A stretch of DNA of 64,000 nucleotides from an uncultured Paracoccaceae bacterium (GTDB lineage: Bacteria > Pseudomonadota > Alphaproteobacteria > Rhodobacterales > Rhodobacteraceae): positions 532,019 through 596,018 of the forward strand of contig CANKYO010000002.1 in NCBI GenBank assembly GCA_947488175.1. The letters are read 5' to 3'. A program made the translations under genes and the position numbers. Position 1 is the stretch's first letter. Each line of letters starts with the position of its first letter. The notes beneath the pieces are model-generated. The model made no database searches and had not been told where the DNA came from. It saw only the letters and a list, made by a program, of their open reading frames with translations. Of this stretch, positions 18,055-26,752 are shown piece by piece.

Positions 18055-19128
18055 TCATTCCGCTGCCCTCGTCGCGATCCAGCCATCGCGGTAAAGCCGC
18101 GTCTTGCTGGGATCGAATGACAGATGTGTGGCGGCCCCCTGTAGCGGTGCTTCGCCCTCGATAATCGCTTTCACAGTTTCATGGCCGACCTTTGCCTCGA
18201 CCACCGCGTGCCGGCCGACATCGGACACCTTGTGCACAAATGCAGGCAAGCCGTGATCGCCCAGTGTGACGAACTCCGGCCGCACGCCGATCTGCGCCGT
18301 GCCGGTCCCCTGTTCAATCTCGCCTTCCAGCGTGATCAGCGTGTTCTCAAAGAACGCCCCGCCATCGCGGACCTCGCAAGGCAGCACATTCATCCCCGGT
18401 GAGCCGATGAAATGGCCCACAAACGTGTGCGCCGGACGTTCAAAGAGCTCCACCGGCGTGCCAATCTGCACGATCTCACCGTCCTGCATGACGACGACCT
18501 GATCGGCGAATGTCAGAGCCTCGGTCTGGTCATGCGTGACGTAGATCATCGTCGCGCGCACCTTTTGGTGGAGCTCTTTCAGCTTGGACCGCAGCTTCCA
18601 CTTCAGATGCGGGTCAATGACGGTGAGTGGTTCGTCAAACATGACGACATTCACGTCGTCACGGACCAGACCACGGCCCATACTGATCTTTTGCTTGTTA
18701 TCGGGCGACAGGCCTGCGGCTTTTTTGCCCATCATGTCGGTAACTTCCAGCATCTCGGCAATCGCCATGACGCGGGTGTTCACTGTCGTCTCGTCCACCC
18801 CGCGATTCCGCAGAGGAAAGGCGAGGTTATCGAAAACCGTCATGGTGTCGTAGATCACGGGGAACTGGAACACCTGCGCGATGTTGCGCTGGTTGGGGGG
18901 CAGGTGGGTGACATCCTTGTCATCAAACAGGATCTTGCCGTTCGACGGCGTCAGCAGCCCCGAAATGATGTTCAACAGTGTGGATTTGCCGCAGCCGGAC
19001 GGGCCTAGCAGGGCGTAGGCGCCGCCATCAGACCATTCCAGATCAATTTCCTTGAGCGCATAATCATCCGGTCCTTTGGGGTTGTCGTAATAGCTGTGCT
19101 TGAGGTCAGAGAGCGTGATCTTGGCCAT
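18055..19128 (-). CDS. glpT: Glycerol ABC transporter ATP-binding protein with degenerate signature motif
   Basis: A 357-residue ATPase of the carbohydrate-importer class with a C-terminal TOBE-like regulatory domain. Walker A (GPSGCGKST), the Q-loop (QVFQFPVIY), Walker B (VVMFDEP) and the switch histidine (YVTHDQTEA) are intact. The ABC signature, however, reads LSPDNKQK instead of LSGGQ. The partner GlpS has the opposite pattern. It starts on the stop of glpS (TGATG). Together they power glycerol import with one canonical and one degenerate nucleotide site. Confidence 0.9.
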   Translation of the reverse strand: MAKITLSDLKHSYYDNPKGPDDYALKEIDLEWSDGGAYALLGPSGCGKSTLLNIISGLLTPSNGKILFDDKDVTHLPPNQRNIAQVFQFPVIYDTMTVFDNLAFPLRNRGVDETTVNTRVMAIAEMLEVTDMMGKKAAGLSPDNKQKISMGRGLVRDDVNVVMFDEPLTVIDPHLKWKLRSKLKELHQKVRATMIYVTHDQTEALTFADQVVVMQDGEIVQIGTPVELFERPAHTFVGHFIGSPGMNVLPCEVRDGGAFFENTLITLEGEIEQGTGTAQIGVRPEFVTLGDHGLPAFVHKVSDVGRHAVVEAKVGHETVKAIIEGEAPLQGAATHLSFDPSKTRLYRDGWIATRAAE

Positions 19129-20201
19129 CAGACGGCACCTCCGGCAACGACTTGGCCATCTTCAGCGAACAGCATGCATGCGGACGGGTCGAGGTAGAAA
19201 GGGTGATCCTCGCCCACCTGATATGGATGCACACCATGCGACAAGGATACCCAATCAGCATCCGGCATGGCGAAGTGGGCGCTGCTTTCCGACCCACTGA
19301 GCTCTGTGACCAGCACGCGACCGTTCAGTTTGACGGTGTTCGCGGGGCTGGGTTTGGGCGTCACATGATGCGGCCGGACCGCGATTTGATAGTCGCCGTC
19401 AGGCGCATCCTTCATCTTGGCGGAATCCCAGCGCGCGCTGTTGCCCATGATTAGCGTGCTACCCATTTTGGTGACCTTGGCGACGTTGATCGGCGGATCT
19501 GAAAACACCTTGGCCGCTGTCAGCGTCTGCGGCTTGCGATAAATCTCGGCGGTGGGGCCGAATTGTGCGACATTCCCGTCATCCATCAGCGCGGTGGACC
19601 CGCCTAGCAGCAGCGCCTCCTCCGGTTCCGACGTGGCATAAACCACCACGGCCCCACGCCCCGCGAAAAGTTCCGGCAGCTGTTCGCGCAATTCCTCGCG
19701 CAATTTATAATCAAGATTTGCCAGCGGCTCATCCAGAAACACCGCCCGGCTTTCCTTTGCAATCGCGCGGGCCAATGCAGTGCGCTGCTGCTGCCCGCCG
19801 GACAATTCATGCGGGCGGCGATGCAGCATGGGGCGCAGTTGCAGGATATCCGCAGCCTCTTCCACGCGGCCCTGAATTTCGGATTTCGCCATGCCTGCAA
19901 CCTTCAGGGGGGAGGCAATGTTGTCGAAAACCGTCATATGGGGGTAGTTGACAAAAAACTGGTGGACCAGGCTGATATTCCGCTTCTGCGTGCTCAGCTT
20001 GGTGACGTCCTGACCATCCATCTCAATCGTGCCAGCGGCGATTGGATCCAAGCCTGCCATCAGCTTGATCAGGGATGTCTTTCCCGCGCCGGTTTCGCCC
20101 AAGAGCACGTTGAAATGCCCGGTCTGAAACGTCAGCGATGTGGGTTTGATATGGGTCTGCCCGGCGACCACTTTGGTGATTTTATTGAGTGTGATGGTCA
20201 T
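19128..20201 (-). CDS. glpS: Glycerol ABC transporter ATP-binding protein lacking the switch histidine
   Basis: A 357-residue ATPase. Walker A is GETGAGKTS, the signature LSGGQQQRTALARA is perfect and Walker B is AVFLDEP. The switch (H-loop) position, normally THDQ, reads ATSEPEEA, so the catalytic-site histidine is replaced by serine. The frame could be extended to 20270, but the ATG at 20201 gives MTITLNKITKVV, which aligns with the family N-terminus. It lies between glpV and glpT. Confidence 0.9.
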   Translation of the reverse strand: MTITLNKITKVVAGQTHIKPTSLTFQTGHFNVLLGETGAGKTSLIKLMAGLDPIAAGTIEMDGQDVTKLSTQKRNISLVHQFFVNYPHMTVFDNIASPLKVAGMAKSEIQGRVEEAADILQLRPMLHRRPHELSGGQQQRTALARAIAKESRAVFLDEPLANLDYKLREELREQLPELFAGRGAVVVYATSEPEEALLLGGSTALMDDGNVAQFGPTAEIYRKPQTLTAAKVFSDPPINVAKVTKMGSTLIMGNSARWDSAKMKDAPDGDYQIAVRPHHVTPKPSPANTVKLNGRVLVTELSGSESSAHFAMPDADWVSLSHGVHPYQVGEDHPFYLDPSACMLFAEDGQVVAGGAV

Positions 20202-20223
20202 GACATGCCCTTTGGTAATGGCC

Positions 20224-20276
20224 GGGGCGCGGACGCCCCGACCGGTGTCGGCGCCACCCGAAGGCGGCACCCGACA
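20224..20276 (-). repeat. Two intercistronic stem-loops between glpV and glpS
   Basis: GGGGCG-n4-CGCCCC at 20224-20239, and a longer stem-loop at 20246-20276 whose arms begin TGTCGG and end CCGACA. They lie just after the stop of the binding-protein gene. Such stems often let a binding protein be made in excess of its membrane partners. Confidence 0.5.
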
Positions 20277-20282
20277 GGGAGC

Positions 20283-22019
20283 TTATTCAGAAGCCCAGCG
20301 GGCGACGAGTTCGTCATAGTTGACAGTCTCGCCCTGCGGCTTCTCGTTCTCCAGCGGTGGCTTGGCACCGCCATTGGCGAACCAGTATTCCGCGTCACGC
20401 TCTTCATTCAGGCGCGGGCCACAGCCGCCATAGACATTCGCTGCCTCATCGGCCTGCTGCATCCGGGCCATGGTGATGTCCATCTCTTCGGCCAGACGAT
20501 CCATGGCTTCCTGCGGTGTGAACGCGCCAGAGTTCACGTCACCGATCTGCTGCCACCAGATTTGGGCCAGCTTCGGATAATCAGGCACGTTGATGCCCGT
20601 CGGTGACCAAGCAACCCGATCAGGTGAGCGGTAGAATTCTACCAGACCACCCAGTTGCGGTGCGCGTTCGGTGAAGGATTCATGATTGACCGAACTGTCG
20701 CGGATAAAGGTCAGACCCACATGGGACTTCTTCACATCAACAGTTTTGGACGTCACGAACTGGGCATAAAGCCAGGCGGCCTGCGCACGGTCAGCCGGTG
20801 TGGATGTCAGGAAGGTCCAGGACCCCACGTCCTGATACCCGACCTTCTGACCTTCTTCCCAGTACGGACCGTGCGGGGAAGGGGCCATGCGCCACAGCGG
20901 ATTGCCATCGGCGTCCACCGTATTGTTACCCGCGGACTGCGGGGCAACCATGTCGGCGGTAAAGGCGGTGTACCAGAAAATCTGCTGGGCCACGTTGCCT
21001 TGCGCTAGCGCAGGCAGTGACTGGTAGAAGTCATAGCTTGCCGCGGCGGGAGGAGCATAGTTGCGCAACCATTCGTCCCATTTGCGGATCGCATAAACCG
21101 CCGCTGGGCCATTGGCCGCACCACCGCGCGACACTGATGCGCCGACAGGGTTACAGGTCCCAGCTTCCATCCGGATGCCCCATTCATCGATGGGTATGCC
21201 ATTAGGCTCACCTACGGACCCAGCACCAGCCATGGACAGCCACGCATCGGTCATCCGCCAGCCCAGATCAGGCGCACGCTTGCCGTAATCCATGTGGCCA
21301 TAGATGCGCACACCGTCGATCTCCTGCACGTCGTTGCTGAAGAACTCGGCGATGTCCTCGTAAGCGGACCAGTTGACCGGCACGCCCAGCTCATAGCCGT
21401 ACTTTGCCTGGAACTGTTCCTTAAGGTCTTCGCGGTCGAACCAGTCCTTGCGGAACCAGTAAAGGTTGGCGAATTGCTGATCCGGCAACTGATAGAGGTT
21501 GCCATCCGGACCGGTGGTGAACTGGATGCCCATGAAGTCGTCAAGGTCCAGTGTTGGTGATGTGGTGTCGGCCCAGTCGCCGCCCATCATCTCGGTCAGG
21601 TTATAGGCCTGCTGCAGACGCGAATGGGTGCCGATCAGGTCACTGTCATTGACGTAACCATCATAAAGGTTCCGGTTGGTCTGCATCTGGGTCTGGACCG
21701 CCTGAACGACTTCACCTTCGCCCAGGATCTGGTGGTTGACCTTGATGCCCGTGATTTCCTCGAACGCGCGCGTCAGCACTTCGCTTTCGTAGGAATGGGT
21801 TGGAATGCCTTCCGACAGGACGTTGATTTCCATACCGGCATAGGGCTCGGCGGCCTGAATGAACCACTGCATTTCAGCCAGCTGTTCATCTTTCGATAAT
21901 GTGGATGGCTGGAATTCCTGATCAATCCAACGCTGTGCTGCGGCTTCGTCGGCCACAGCGAAATTGGACCCCGCAAACACGGCAGAGACCGCGACTGCGG
22001 AGAGCAGATACTTACGCAT
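20283..22019 (-). CDS. glpV: Glycerol ABC transporter substrate-binding protein
   Basis: A 578-residue periplasmic binding protein with a cleavable signal peptide (MRKYLLSAVAVSAVFAGSNFA, cleavage near AVADEA). The length is well above the usual 420-450 residues of sugar-binding proteins and agrees with the long GlpV-type glycerol binders. It is the first gene of the operon (V-S-T-P-Q-U on the minus strand). The 241 bases upstream are AT-rich and presumably hold the promoter; no clear sites were recognised there. No glpK, glpD or glpR gene lies in the window. Confidence 0.88.
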   Translation of the reverse strand: MRKYLLSAVAVSAVFAGSNFAVADEAAAQRWIDQEFQPSTLSKDEQLAEMQWFIQAAEPYAGMEINVLSEGIPTHSYESEVLTRAFEEITGIKVNHQILGEGEVVQAVQTQMQTNRNLYDGYVNDSDLIGTHSRLQQAYNLTEMMGGDWADTTSPTLDLDDFMGIQFTTGPDGNLYQLPDQQFANLYWFRKDWFDREDLKEQFQAKYGYELGVPVNWSAYEDIAEFFSNDVQEIDGVRIYGHMDYGKRAPDLGWRMTDAWLSMAGAGSVGEPNGIPIDEWGIRMEAGTCNPVGASVSRGGAANGPAAVYAIRKWDEWLRNYAPPAAASYDFYQSLPALAQGNVAQQIFWYTAFTADMVAPQSAGNNTVDADGNPLWRMAPSPHGPYWEEGQKVGYQDVGSWTFLTSTPADRAQAAWLYAQFVTSKTVDVKKSHVGLTFIRDSSVNHESFTERAPQLGGLVEFYRSPDRVAWSPTGINVPDYPKLAQIWWQQIGDVNSGAFTPQEAMDRLAEEMDITMARMQQADEAANVYGGCGPRLNEERDAEYWFANGGAKPPLENEKPQGETVNYDELVARWASE

Positions 22020-22260
22020 CTTGTCTCCTCCCTTGAGATTATGTGAGCCGGTTTTTGCCGACTGCCTTACCTTGGGTCCGATTGAGCGGGTTTGTCAAAC
22101 TAAAATCTTAGTATTAATGAAGGTAGAATTAAATCATTGAATATATTATTAAAAATGCGTGACCGAACTTGGCTTTGATGGTCCCGGCGACCCACTGTCA
22201 AGGGATCGCCGCCCCTTCAAATCACGGTTTCGTGAGAAGACTCACCCGAAACGGATGGGT

Positions 22261-23052
22261 TCAGGTCGCCGGTTTCGGCCCATGATCCAACCGGGTGATA
22301 TGGTCTGCGATGTCTGACGGAAAATACCGCCGCACCAGCGGGTCATGCCCCGGAACAATCAGGGTCGGGGCAGAGGCGAGGCGGTGCAACGTGTCAAACC
22401 CGTCCAGCATGTCCTGCAGGTCCACGACAATCGGAAACGGTTTTCGCGCGACAAAGTTTTCATAGTAATGCGCGGCGTCAGACGCCAGCACCAGCCAGCC
22501 TGCGACTGTCCTGACCCGCACGCATTGCAGGCCGCGTGAATGACCGCCGATGCAATGCACCGTGACGCCATCAGCCACCTCAGCCTCGCCATCATGAAAG
22601 ACCAGTTTGCCGGAATAAAGCCGTTTGACGGCCTCGCAGACATGGCCTGCGGTGAACGGCATCCGCAGCGTGTCGTGACACATGCAGGGGCCGGTGGCAT
22701 AGGCCATTTCAGCGGCTTGCATATGCAGGGTTGCATTGGGAAACAGATGCAATCCGCCCGCATGATCATAATGCAAATGGGTCACGATCACGGTGGTGAT
22801 ATCGTCTGGTGTCAGGCCCAGCGGCGCCAGTGCGTCTGCCGGGTCCATGCGAATGGGGCGGTCACGATCAGCTGCCTCGGCATCGTCATAGCCGGTATCG
22901 ACAAGAATCACCTGTTTGTCGCGCCGCAGCACCCACATGAAATAATCCATCGGATGGGGGGCATCGTGATTGTCGTCAAAGATAAAACTATCGGCCCGGG
23001 TTCGCGCATTTCGGTCGGCATATTTGACCGCGTGGACCTCCCAATCGCTCAT
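22261..23052 (-). CDS. Metallo-beta-lactamase-fold hydrolase, N-acyl homoserine lactonase-like
   Basis: A 263-residue protein with the dinuclear-zinc motif HLHYDHAGG (His92, His94, Asp96, His97), a later Asp in VLASDAAHYYENF and a His in VPGHDPL. This set is typical of the AiiA/AttM lactonase branch, including the tyrosine that follows the bridging aspartate. It starts four bases inside the end of the upstream gene. With a sugar-type dehydrogenase encoded nearby, a sugar-lactone or other lactone is as likely a substrate as a quorum signal. Confidence 0.82.
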   Translation of the reverse strand: MSDWEVHAVKYADRNARTRADSFIFDDNHDAPHPMDYFMWVLRRDKQVILVDTGYDDAEAADRDRPIRMDPADALAPLGLTPDDITTVIVTHLHYDHAGGLHLFPNATLHMQAAEMAYATGPCMCHDTLRMPFTAGHVCEAVKRLYSGKLVFHDGEAEVADGVTVHCIGGHSRGLQCVRVRTVAGWLVLASDAAHYYENFVARKPFPIVVDLQDMLDGFDTLHRLASAPTLIVPGHDPLVRRYFPSDIADHITRLDHGPKPAT

Positions 23053-23339
23053 GACATCACCGTATCAAAAGTCACCACAGTTTTATCGGCAAGTAGCGGC
23101 GCGCTGGCGGCGTCGAAGATTAGGAAATGTTCGCTGGCCAGATGGGCGTCAAACCCGGCCCGGTCGGTGTAAAGCTCGTAAAGAAAGACAGCATCGGGAT
23201 CGGCGCTGTCGGTGGCGACATCGAAACGGTGACAATCCGGCTCTGTCCGCAAGGAGGTCTTCGCATTCTTCAGCATCATGGGCATGAACTCCTCTTGCTT
23301 GCCGGGTTTCAGCCGCAGCATCACACAGACAGCATACAT
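23049..23339 (-). CDS. Antibiotic biosynthesis monooxygenase (ABM/YgiN)-fold small protein
   Basis: A 96-residue dimeric alpha/beta-barrel family member. LKPGKQEEF, the PDCHRFDVATDSADPDAVFLYELY core and FDAHLASEHF are typical. Some members oxidise quinols without cofactors; others only bind small aromatic or enone ligands. It is translationally coupled on both sides: its ATG overlaps the tctA stop and its stop overlaps the lactonase start. Confidence 0.82.
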   Translation of the reverse strand: MYAVCVMLRLKPGKQEEFMPMMLKNAKTSLRTEPDCHRFDVATDSADPDAVFLYELYTDRAGFDAHLASEHFLIFDAASAPLLADKTVVTFDTVMS

Positions 23340-24844
23340 TACGTCCCCCTTATTTTTGCAAATCCTCTTTTGACAACGGGTGCTTGGCTCAAAGTCAAAG
23401 CTATATTCAACGTCAGCAGGATCGCAGCACCTGGTCTGCTGACAAAAACCGAAAGATCACCATCTGACAAGAGCAACGACCGGCGGAAGGTTTCATCAAA
23501 CAAACCGCCAAGAATGACGCCGATGACCAGCGGTGCAATCGGATATTTCATCAGGTTCATGAAATAGGCGACGGCCCCAACCCCCAGCATCAGATAAAGA
23601 TCATTAATCCCGCCGCCCACGCTGAACGATCCGATTGTCGTCAGCACCATGACGACAGGCAAGAACACGGTTTGCGGGATGCGCAGGATCTGAATGAATA
23701 TCCTGGCCGTAAACAGCCCCATCAGGAACATGGTGAAAGAGGCCAGAACCATGATTGCCACCACCCGCAGAATAATGGCCGGGTCAATGGTGGGCCCCGG
23801 GATGATGTTGTTAAGCTTGAACGCCCCCATCAGCGCCGCCGCGGGGGGTGAACCGGGGATGCCGAGAACCAAAAGCGGGATCAGTGCGCCGCCGATACAA
23901 GCGTTGTTGGCAGTCTCAGAGCTCAGTAGTCCTTCCATTGATCCTTTGCCGAAATTCTTGCCATCTGAACTGACGGATTTGCCGACCCCGTAACTGACCC
24001 AGCCTGCCACATCCTCGCCAACACCGGGCAAGGCGCCGACACCGGTGCCGATGACGCCTGAACGTGCGATTGTGGGCATATGTCGGCGTATCACCGGCAG
24101 GTTCGGCAGAATGCGCCCCTTCAGGCTGATGATCTGGCCCATATCCATGTGCCGCAAACCGTCGATGATCTGGGGCACCGCAAAGGCTCCCATCAGCACG
24201 GGCACCACCTGAAACCCCGAAAAAAGGTAAGACCAGCCAAAGGTATAACGCGGCTCTGACAATAGCGGATCAAGACCCACCATCGCCATGGCCAAACCCG
24301 CTAGCCCCGCGATCCAGCCTTTGACGACGATATCTTCGCTCATCAACGTCCCCGACAGCAGAATACCAAACAGCGCCAGCAACGCCTTTTCCGGGCTGGC
24401 GATGGACTGGCTGATCAGCAGCAAAAGCCAGACAAAGATCAGCAAAGCGAAGGTCCCGATCAGCGTCCCGATAAAGCTGGCGGTGGTGGTCAGACCCAAC
24501 GCTTCGGCGCCGCGTCCAGCCTTGGCCAGTGGATGCCCGTCCATTGCGGTTGCAGCGCTGGCTGCCGTGCCCGGGATATTCAGCAGGATAGACGGATAAG
24601 ACCCGCCATAAATCGCCCCGACATACGCCCCCAAAAGCGCGATCAGCGAATAATCCAGCGGGATCTTGTTGCCGAAAAACCCGGTCAGGATGGTAACAGC
24701 GAGCGTCGCCGTCAGGCCGGGCAAGGCACCAAAGACGATGCCCAGAAACACGGACACAACAATGTAGACATAGGCGACCGGGTCCGTGATCAGGTCCCAA
24801 AATGCACCGCCGAAACCGGCCAGTTGGGTCAGCGCGAACTCCAT
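23339..24844 (-). CDS. tctA: Tripartite tricarboxylate transporter, large permease subunit
   Basis: A 501-residue, twelve-span TctA-type permease. The GALPGLTATLAV and GIPGSPPAAALMGAF motifs around the central re-entrant regions are characteristic. The ATG at 24844 overlaps the tctB stop (TGATG); the much longer open frame upstream is only a shadow of tctB. With TctB and TctC it drives proton- or sodium-coupled uptake of an organic acid. Confidence 0.92.
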   Translation of the reverse strand: MEFALTQLAGFGGAFWDLITDPVAYVYIVVSVFLGIVFGALPGLTATLAVTILTGFFGNKIPLDYSLIALLGAYVGAIYGGSYPSILLNIPGTAASAATAMDGHPLAKAGRGAEALGLTTTASFIGTLIGTFALLIFVWLLLLISQSIASPEKALLALFGILLSGTLMSEDIVVKGWIAGLAGLAMAMVGLDPLLSEPRYTFGWSYLFSGFQVVPVLMGAFAVPQIIDGLRHMDMGQIISLKGRILPNLPVIRRHMPTIARSGVIGTGVGALPGVGEDVAGWVSYGVGKSVSSDGKNFGKGSMEGLLSSETANNACIGGALIPLLVLGIPGSPPAAALMGAFKLNNIIPGPTIDPAIILRVVAIMVLASFTMFLMGLFTARIFIQILRIPQTVFLPVVMVLTTIGSFSVGGGINDLYLMLGVGAVAYFMNLMKYPIAPLVIGVILGGLFDETFRRSLLLSDGDLSVFVSRPGAAILLTLNIALTLSQAPVVKRGFAKIRGT

Positions 24845-25590
24845 CAGTTGCGCCACAGTGGTCTGATATTGACGTAGTAGTGATATTCGATCTGGGAAAA
24901 TATCAGCCCGCCGCGATTGGGTACGTTCTGACGAAACCCAAAGGCCATCGCGCAAACCAGCACAAGGGGCACGATCACGGCGATCCAGGGCATGGCGCGG
25001 GCTACGCGGCCCCGGCCCTTGATCAACGCCCAAAGCGTCAAAGCGACCCAGACGCCCAGCACGACCCAATCATCATCGTGCGGGCTGTTCCATTCCGATT
25101 GGGGGAAATGCATGATCAGCGGATAAAGCCCGCCGAGCACAAACGCCCCGGCTGCGGTCAGCATCCGGTCGACATGACCGCCGTGATAACCAAAGATCAG
25201 CGCCGTGATCAGGCAGCCGCTACAGATGATGAAATCGATACGCGGGACCATGGCAAAGATATAAAACACCAGAATGACAGCGATGGTCGCGATGCGGATC
25301 GCCTCAGTCCGGTCCCACCCGATACCTGCAGCGGTCATTGCCCGCCTCGCCCCGCCATCGCGGACGGCAATCGCCAACAGGATCAGCGACAGCACAAGCA
25401 TGGCCGTCCAGATACCTAAGGGTACAATGGCGGCAGAGTTATACCAGTCCGCCCCTCTGACCCCGGCGCGGTTTTCGCCAAACAGTGGGATCGCACTGGT
25501 TTTCCACAAAAAGAAAAGGGAGGTCACCAGCAGGCAAAGCCCGCCCCAGAAGTCGCGTGCGCGCAAAACTGCCTTTTCGTCGTCGTTCAT
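24844..25590 (-). CDS. tctB: Tripartite tricarboxylate transporter, small permease subunit
   Basis: A 248-residue protein with hydrophobic segments near residues 14-30, 54-74, 101-118, 145-160, 175-190 and 199-217. This is longer than the usual 150-180 residues. It is assigned mainly by position between the tctC-like and tctA genes and by its membrane topology, since the family is poorly conserved in sequence. Confidence 0.82.
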   Translation of the reverse strand: MNDDEKAVLRARDFWGGLCLLVTSLFFLWKTSAIPLFGENRAGVRGADWYNSAAIVPLGIWTAMLVLSLILLAIAVRDGGARRAMTAAGIGWDRTEAIRIATIAVILVFYIFAMVPRIDFIICSGCLITALIFGYHGGHVDRMLTAAGAFVLGGLYPLIMHFPQSEWNSPHDDDWVVLGVWVALTLWALIKGRGRVARAMPWIAVIVPLVLVCAMAFGFRQNVPNRGGLIFSQIEYHYYVNIRPLWRN

Positions 25591-25656
25591 CGGCCTCTCC
25601 CCCAGACAGGTGAAGGGGCGCCTGCCTGACGCCCTCTTTGGTCTTGCTGAGTGGCC

Positions 25657-26655
25657 TCAGGGTTTTTCAATGCCAAGCGACATCGGATCGACCGAGGTCG
25701 CGCCAAGTTCCTGCAAGGTATAGGCGAATGTCGATTCCAGCTTGCTGAACAGGGCCTGCGCTTCTTCACCGGATTGCCCGCCCACATCGTAGTTGTTAGC
25801 GGCGGCCCATGCGGCAACGGTGTCAGATGCAATGGCCTTGTCGAAGGCGTCCGTCAGCGCTGCCTTCACCTCGTCACTGGCGGATTCATGCACGGCAAAG
25901 CCAATCGCCTGTTTCAGCGGCAGGTACTGGTCCAGACCGTCATAGATGTCGAAGGCTGATGGAATGGTGCTGCCGTTGAATTCAGCCGCATCGGGGGTCA
26001 GCATCGCCAATGGCTTCAACTTGCCCCCTTCGATCAGCGGGGCCTGTTCGGCAAGGGACGTCACCACCAATGCAACCTCACCAGCCATGGCAGCCTCCTG
26101 CCCGGCGGCGGAACCTTCGTAGGGGATGAATTTGAATGTGGCACCGGCCCCGTTTTCGATCGCCAGCAGGTTCAGATGGTGGATTGAGCCTGCCCCGGAC
26201 GCGGCTGCCGGGATCGTCCCCGGCGCGGCCTTGGCGGCATCAACCAGTTCTTCCAATGTGTTGTAAGGGCTGTCAGCGGGAACCGAGATCAGGTCGGGCG
26301 AACCACCCACAATAAACGGATACCAGAAATCAAATTTCTGATCCCAGCCGCCCTGAACCGCGGCGGTCACATTGGATTCCGACAATCCCACAAGCGTATA
26401 GCCGTCATCGGGCTGATTTTGCACGTAAACCATGCCATTGGACCCGGCTACGCCGCCGGTTTGGTTGATCACATTGATGCTGACAGGTAGATGCTTTTCC
26501 ATCTCGGCCATGATCATCCGGTTGATGCTGTCAGTCCCCCCGCCAGCGCCCCAGACCACGGCGGTCGTGATGTCCCGAAAAGGGTATTCCTGTGCTTGCG
26601 CTGTCGCTGACAGAAACGTCAACGCCGCAGCGGCGCTTGCAATAATCGCTTTCAT
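25657..26655 (-). CDS. tctC: Tripartite tricarboxylate transporter substrate-binding protein (Bug/TctC family)
   Basis: A 332-residue periplasmic protein with a signal peptide ending near SATAQAQEY. The Bug-family beta-strand VVWGAGGGTDSINRMIM, which holds the ligand carboxylate, is present. It is the first gene of the transporter operon, divergent from the dehydrogenase at 26753. The substrate is unknown; the neighbourhood suggests a hydroxy acid or sugar acid. Confidence 0.88.
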   Translation of the reverse strand: MKAIIASAAAALTFLSATAQAQEYPFRDITTAVVWGAGGGTDSINRMIMAEMEKHLPVSINVINQTGGVAGSNGMVYVQNQPDDGYTLVGLSESNVTAAVQGGWDQKFDFWYPFIVGGSPDLISVPADSPYNTLEELVDAAKAAPGTIPAAASGAGSIHHLNLLAIENGAGATFKFIPYEGSAAGQEAAMAGEVALVVTSLAEQAPLIEGGKLKPLAMLTPDAAEFNGSTIPSAFDIYDGLDQYLPLKQAIGFAVHESASDEVKAALTDAFDKAIASDTVAAWAAANNYDVGGQSGEEAQALFSKLESTFAYTLQELGATSVDPMSLGIEKP

Positions 26656-26709
26656 TTTTATCCTCCCAATGGATAGGCTTTACTCGTTGCATATCTCTGC
26701 GTATTCACT

Positions 26710-26721
26710 AATGTATGCATT
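26710..26721. promoter_or_regulatory. Candidate operator between tctC and the divergent dehydrogenase gene
   Basis: AATGTATGCATT, a near-palindrome in the 97-base divergent gap. It is of the size and AT-rich type bound by GntR/FCD regulators, and such a regulator gene lies at 28853. Assignment is tentative. Confidence 0.3.
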
Positions 26722-26752
26722 GTCAATATTTGAGTAACCAGCAGGGTGGATC

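Noticed and set aside
22261..23052. Calling the metallo-beta-lactamase-fold gene a quorum-quenching enzyme
   Set aside because: Sequence motifs fit AHL lactonases, but the catabolic context and lack of any luxI/luxR gene make that function unproven.
23339..25069. A 576-residue start for TctA reaching 25069
   Set aside because: The extra 75 residues are a shadow of tctB in another frame; the TGATG overlap at 24844 gives the standard TctA N-terminus.
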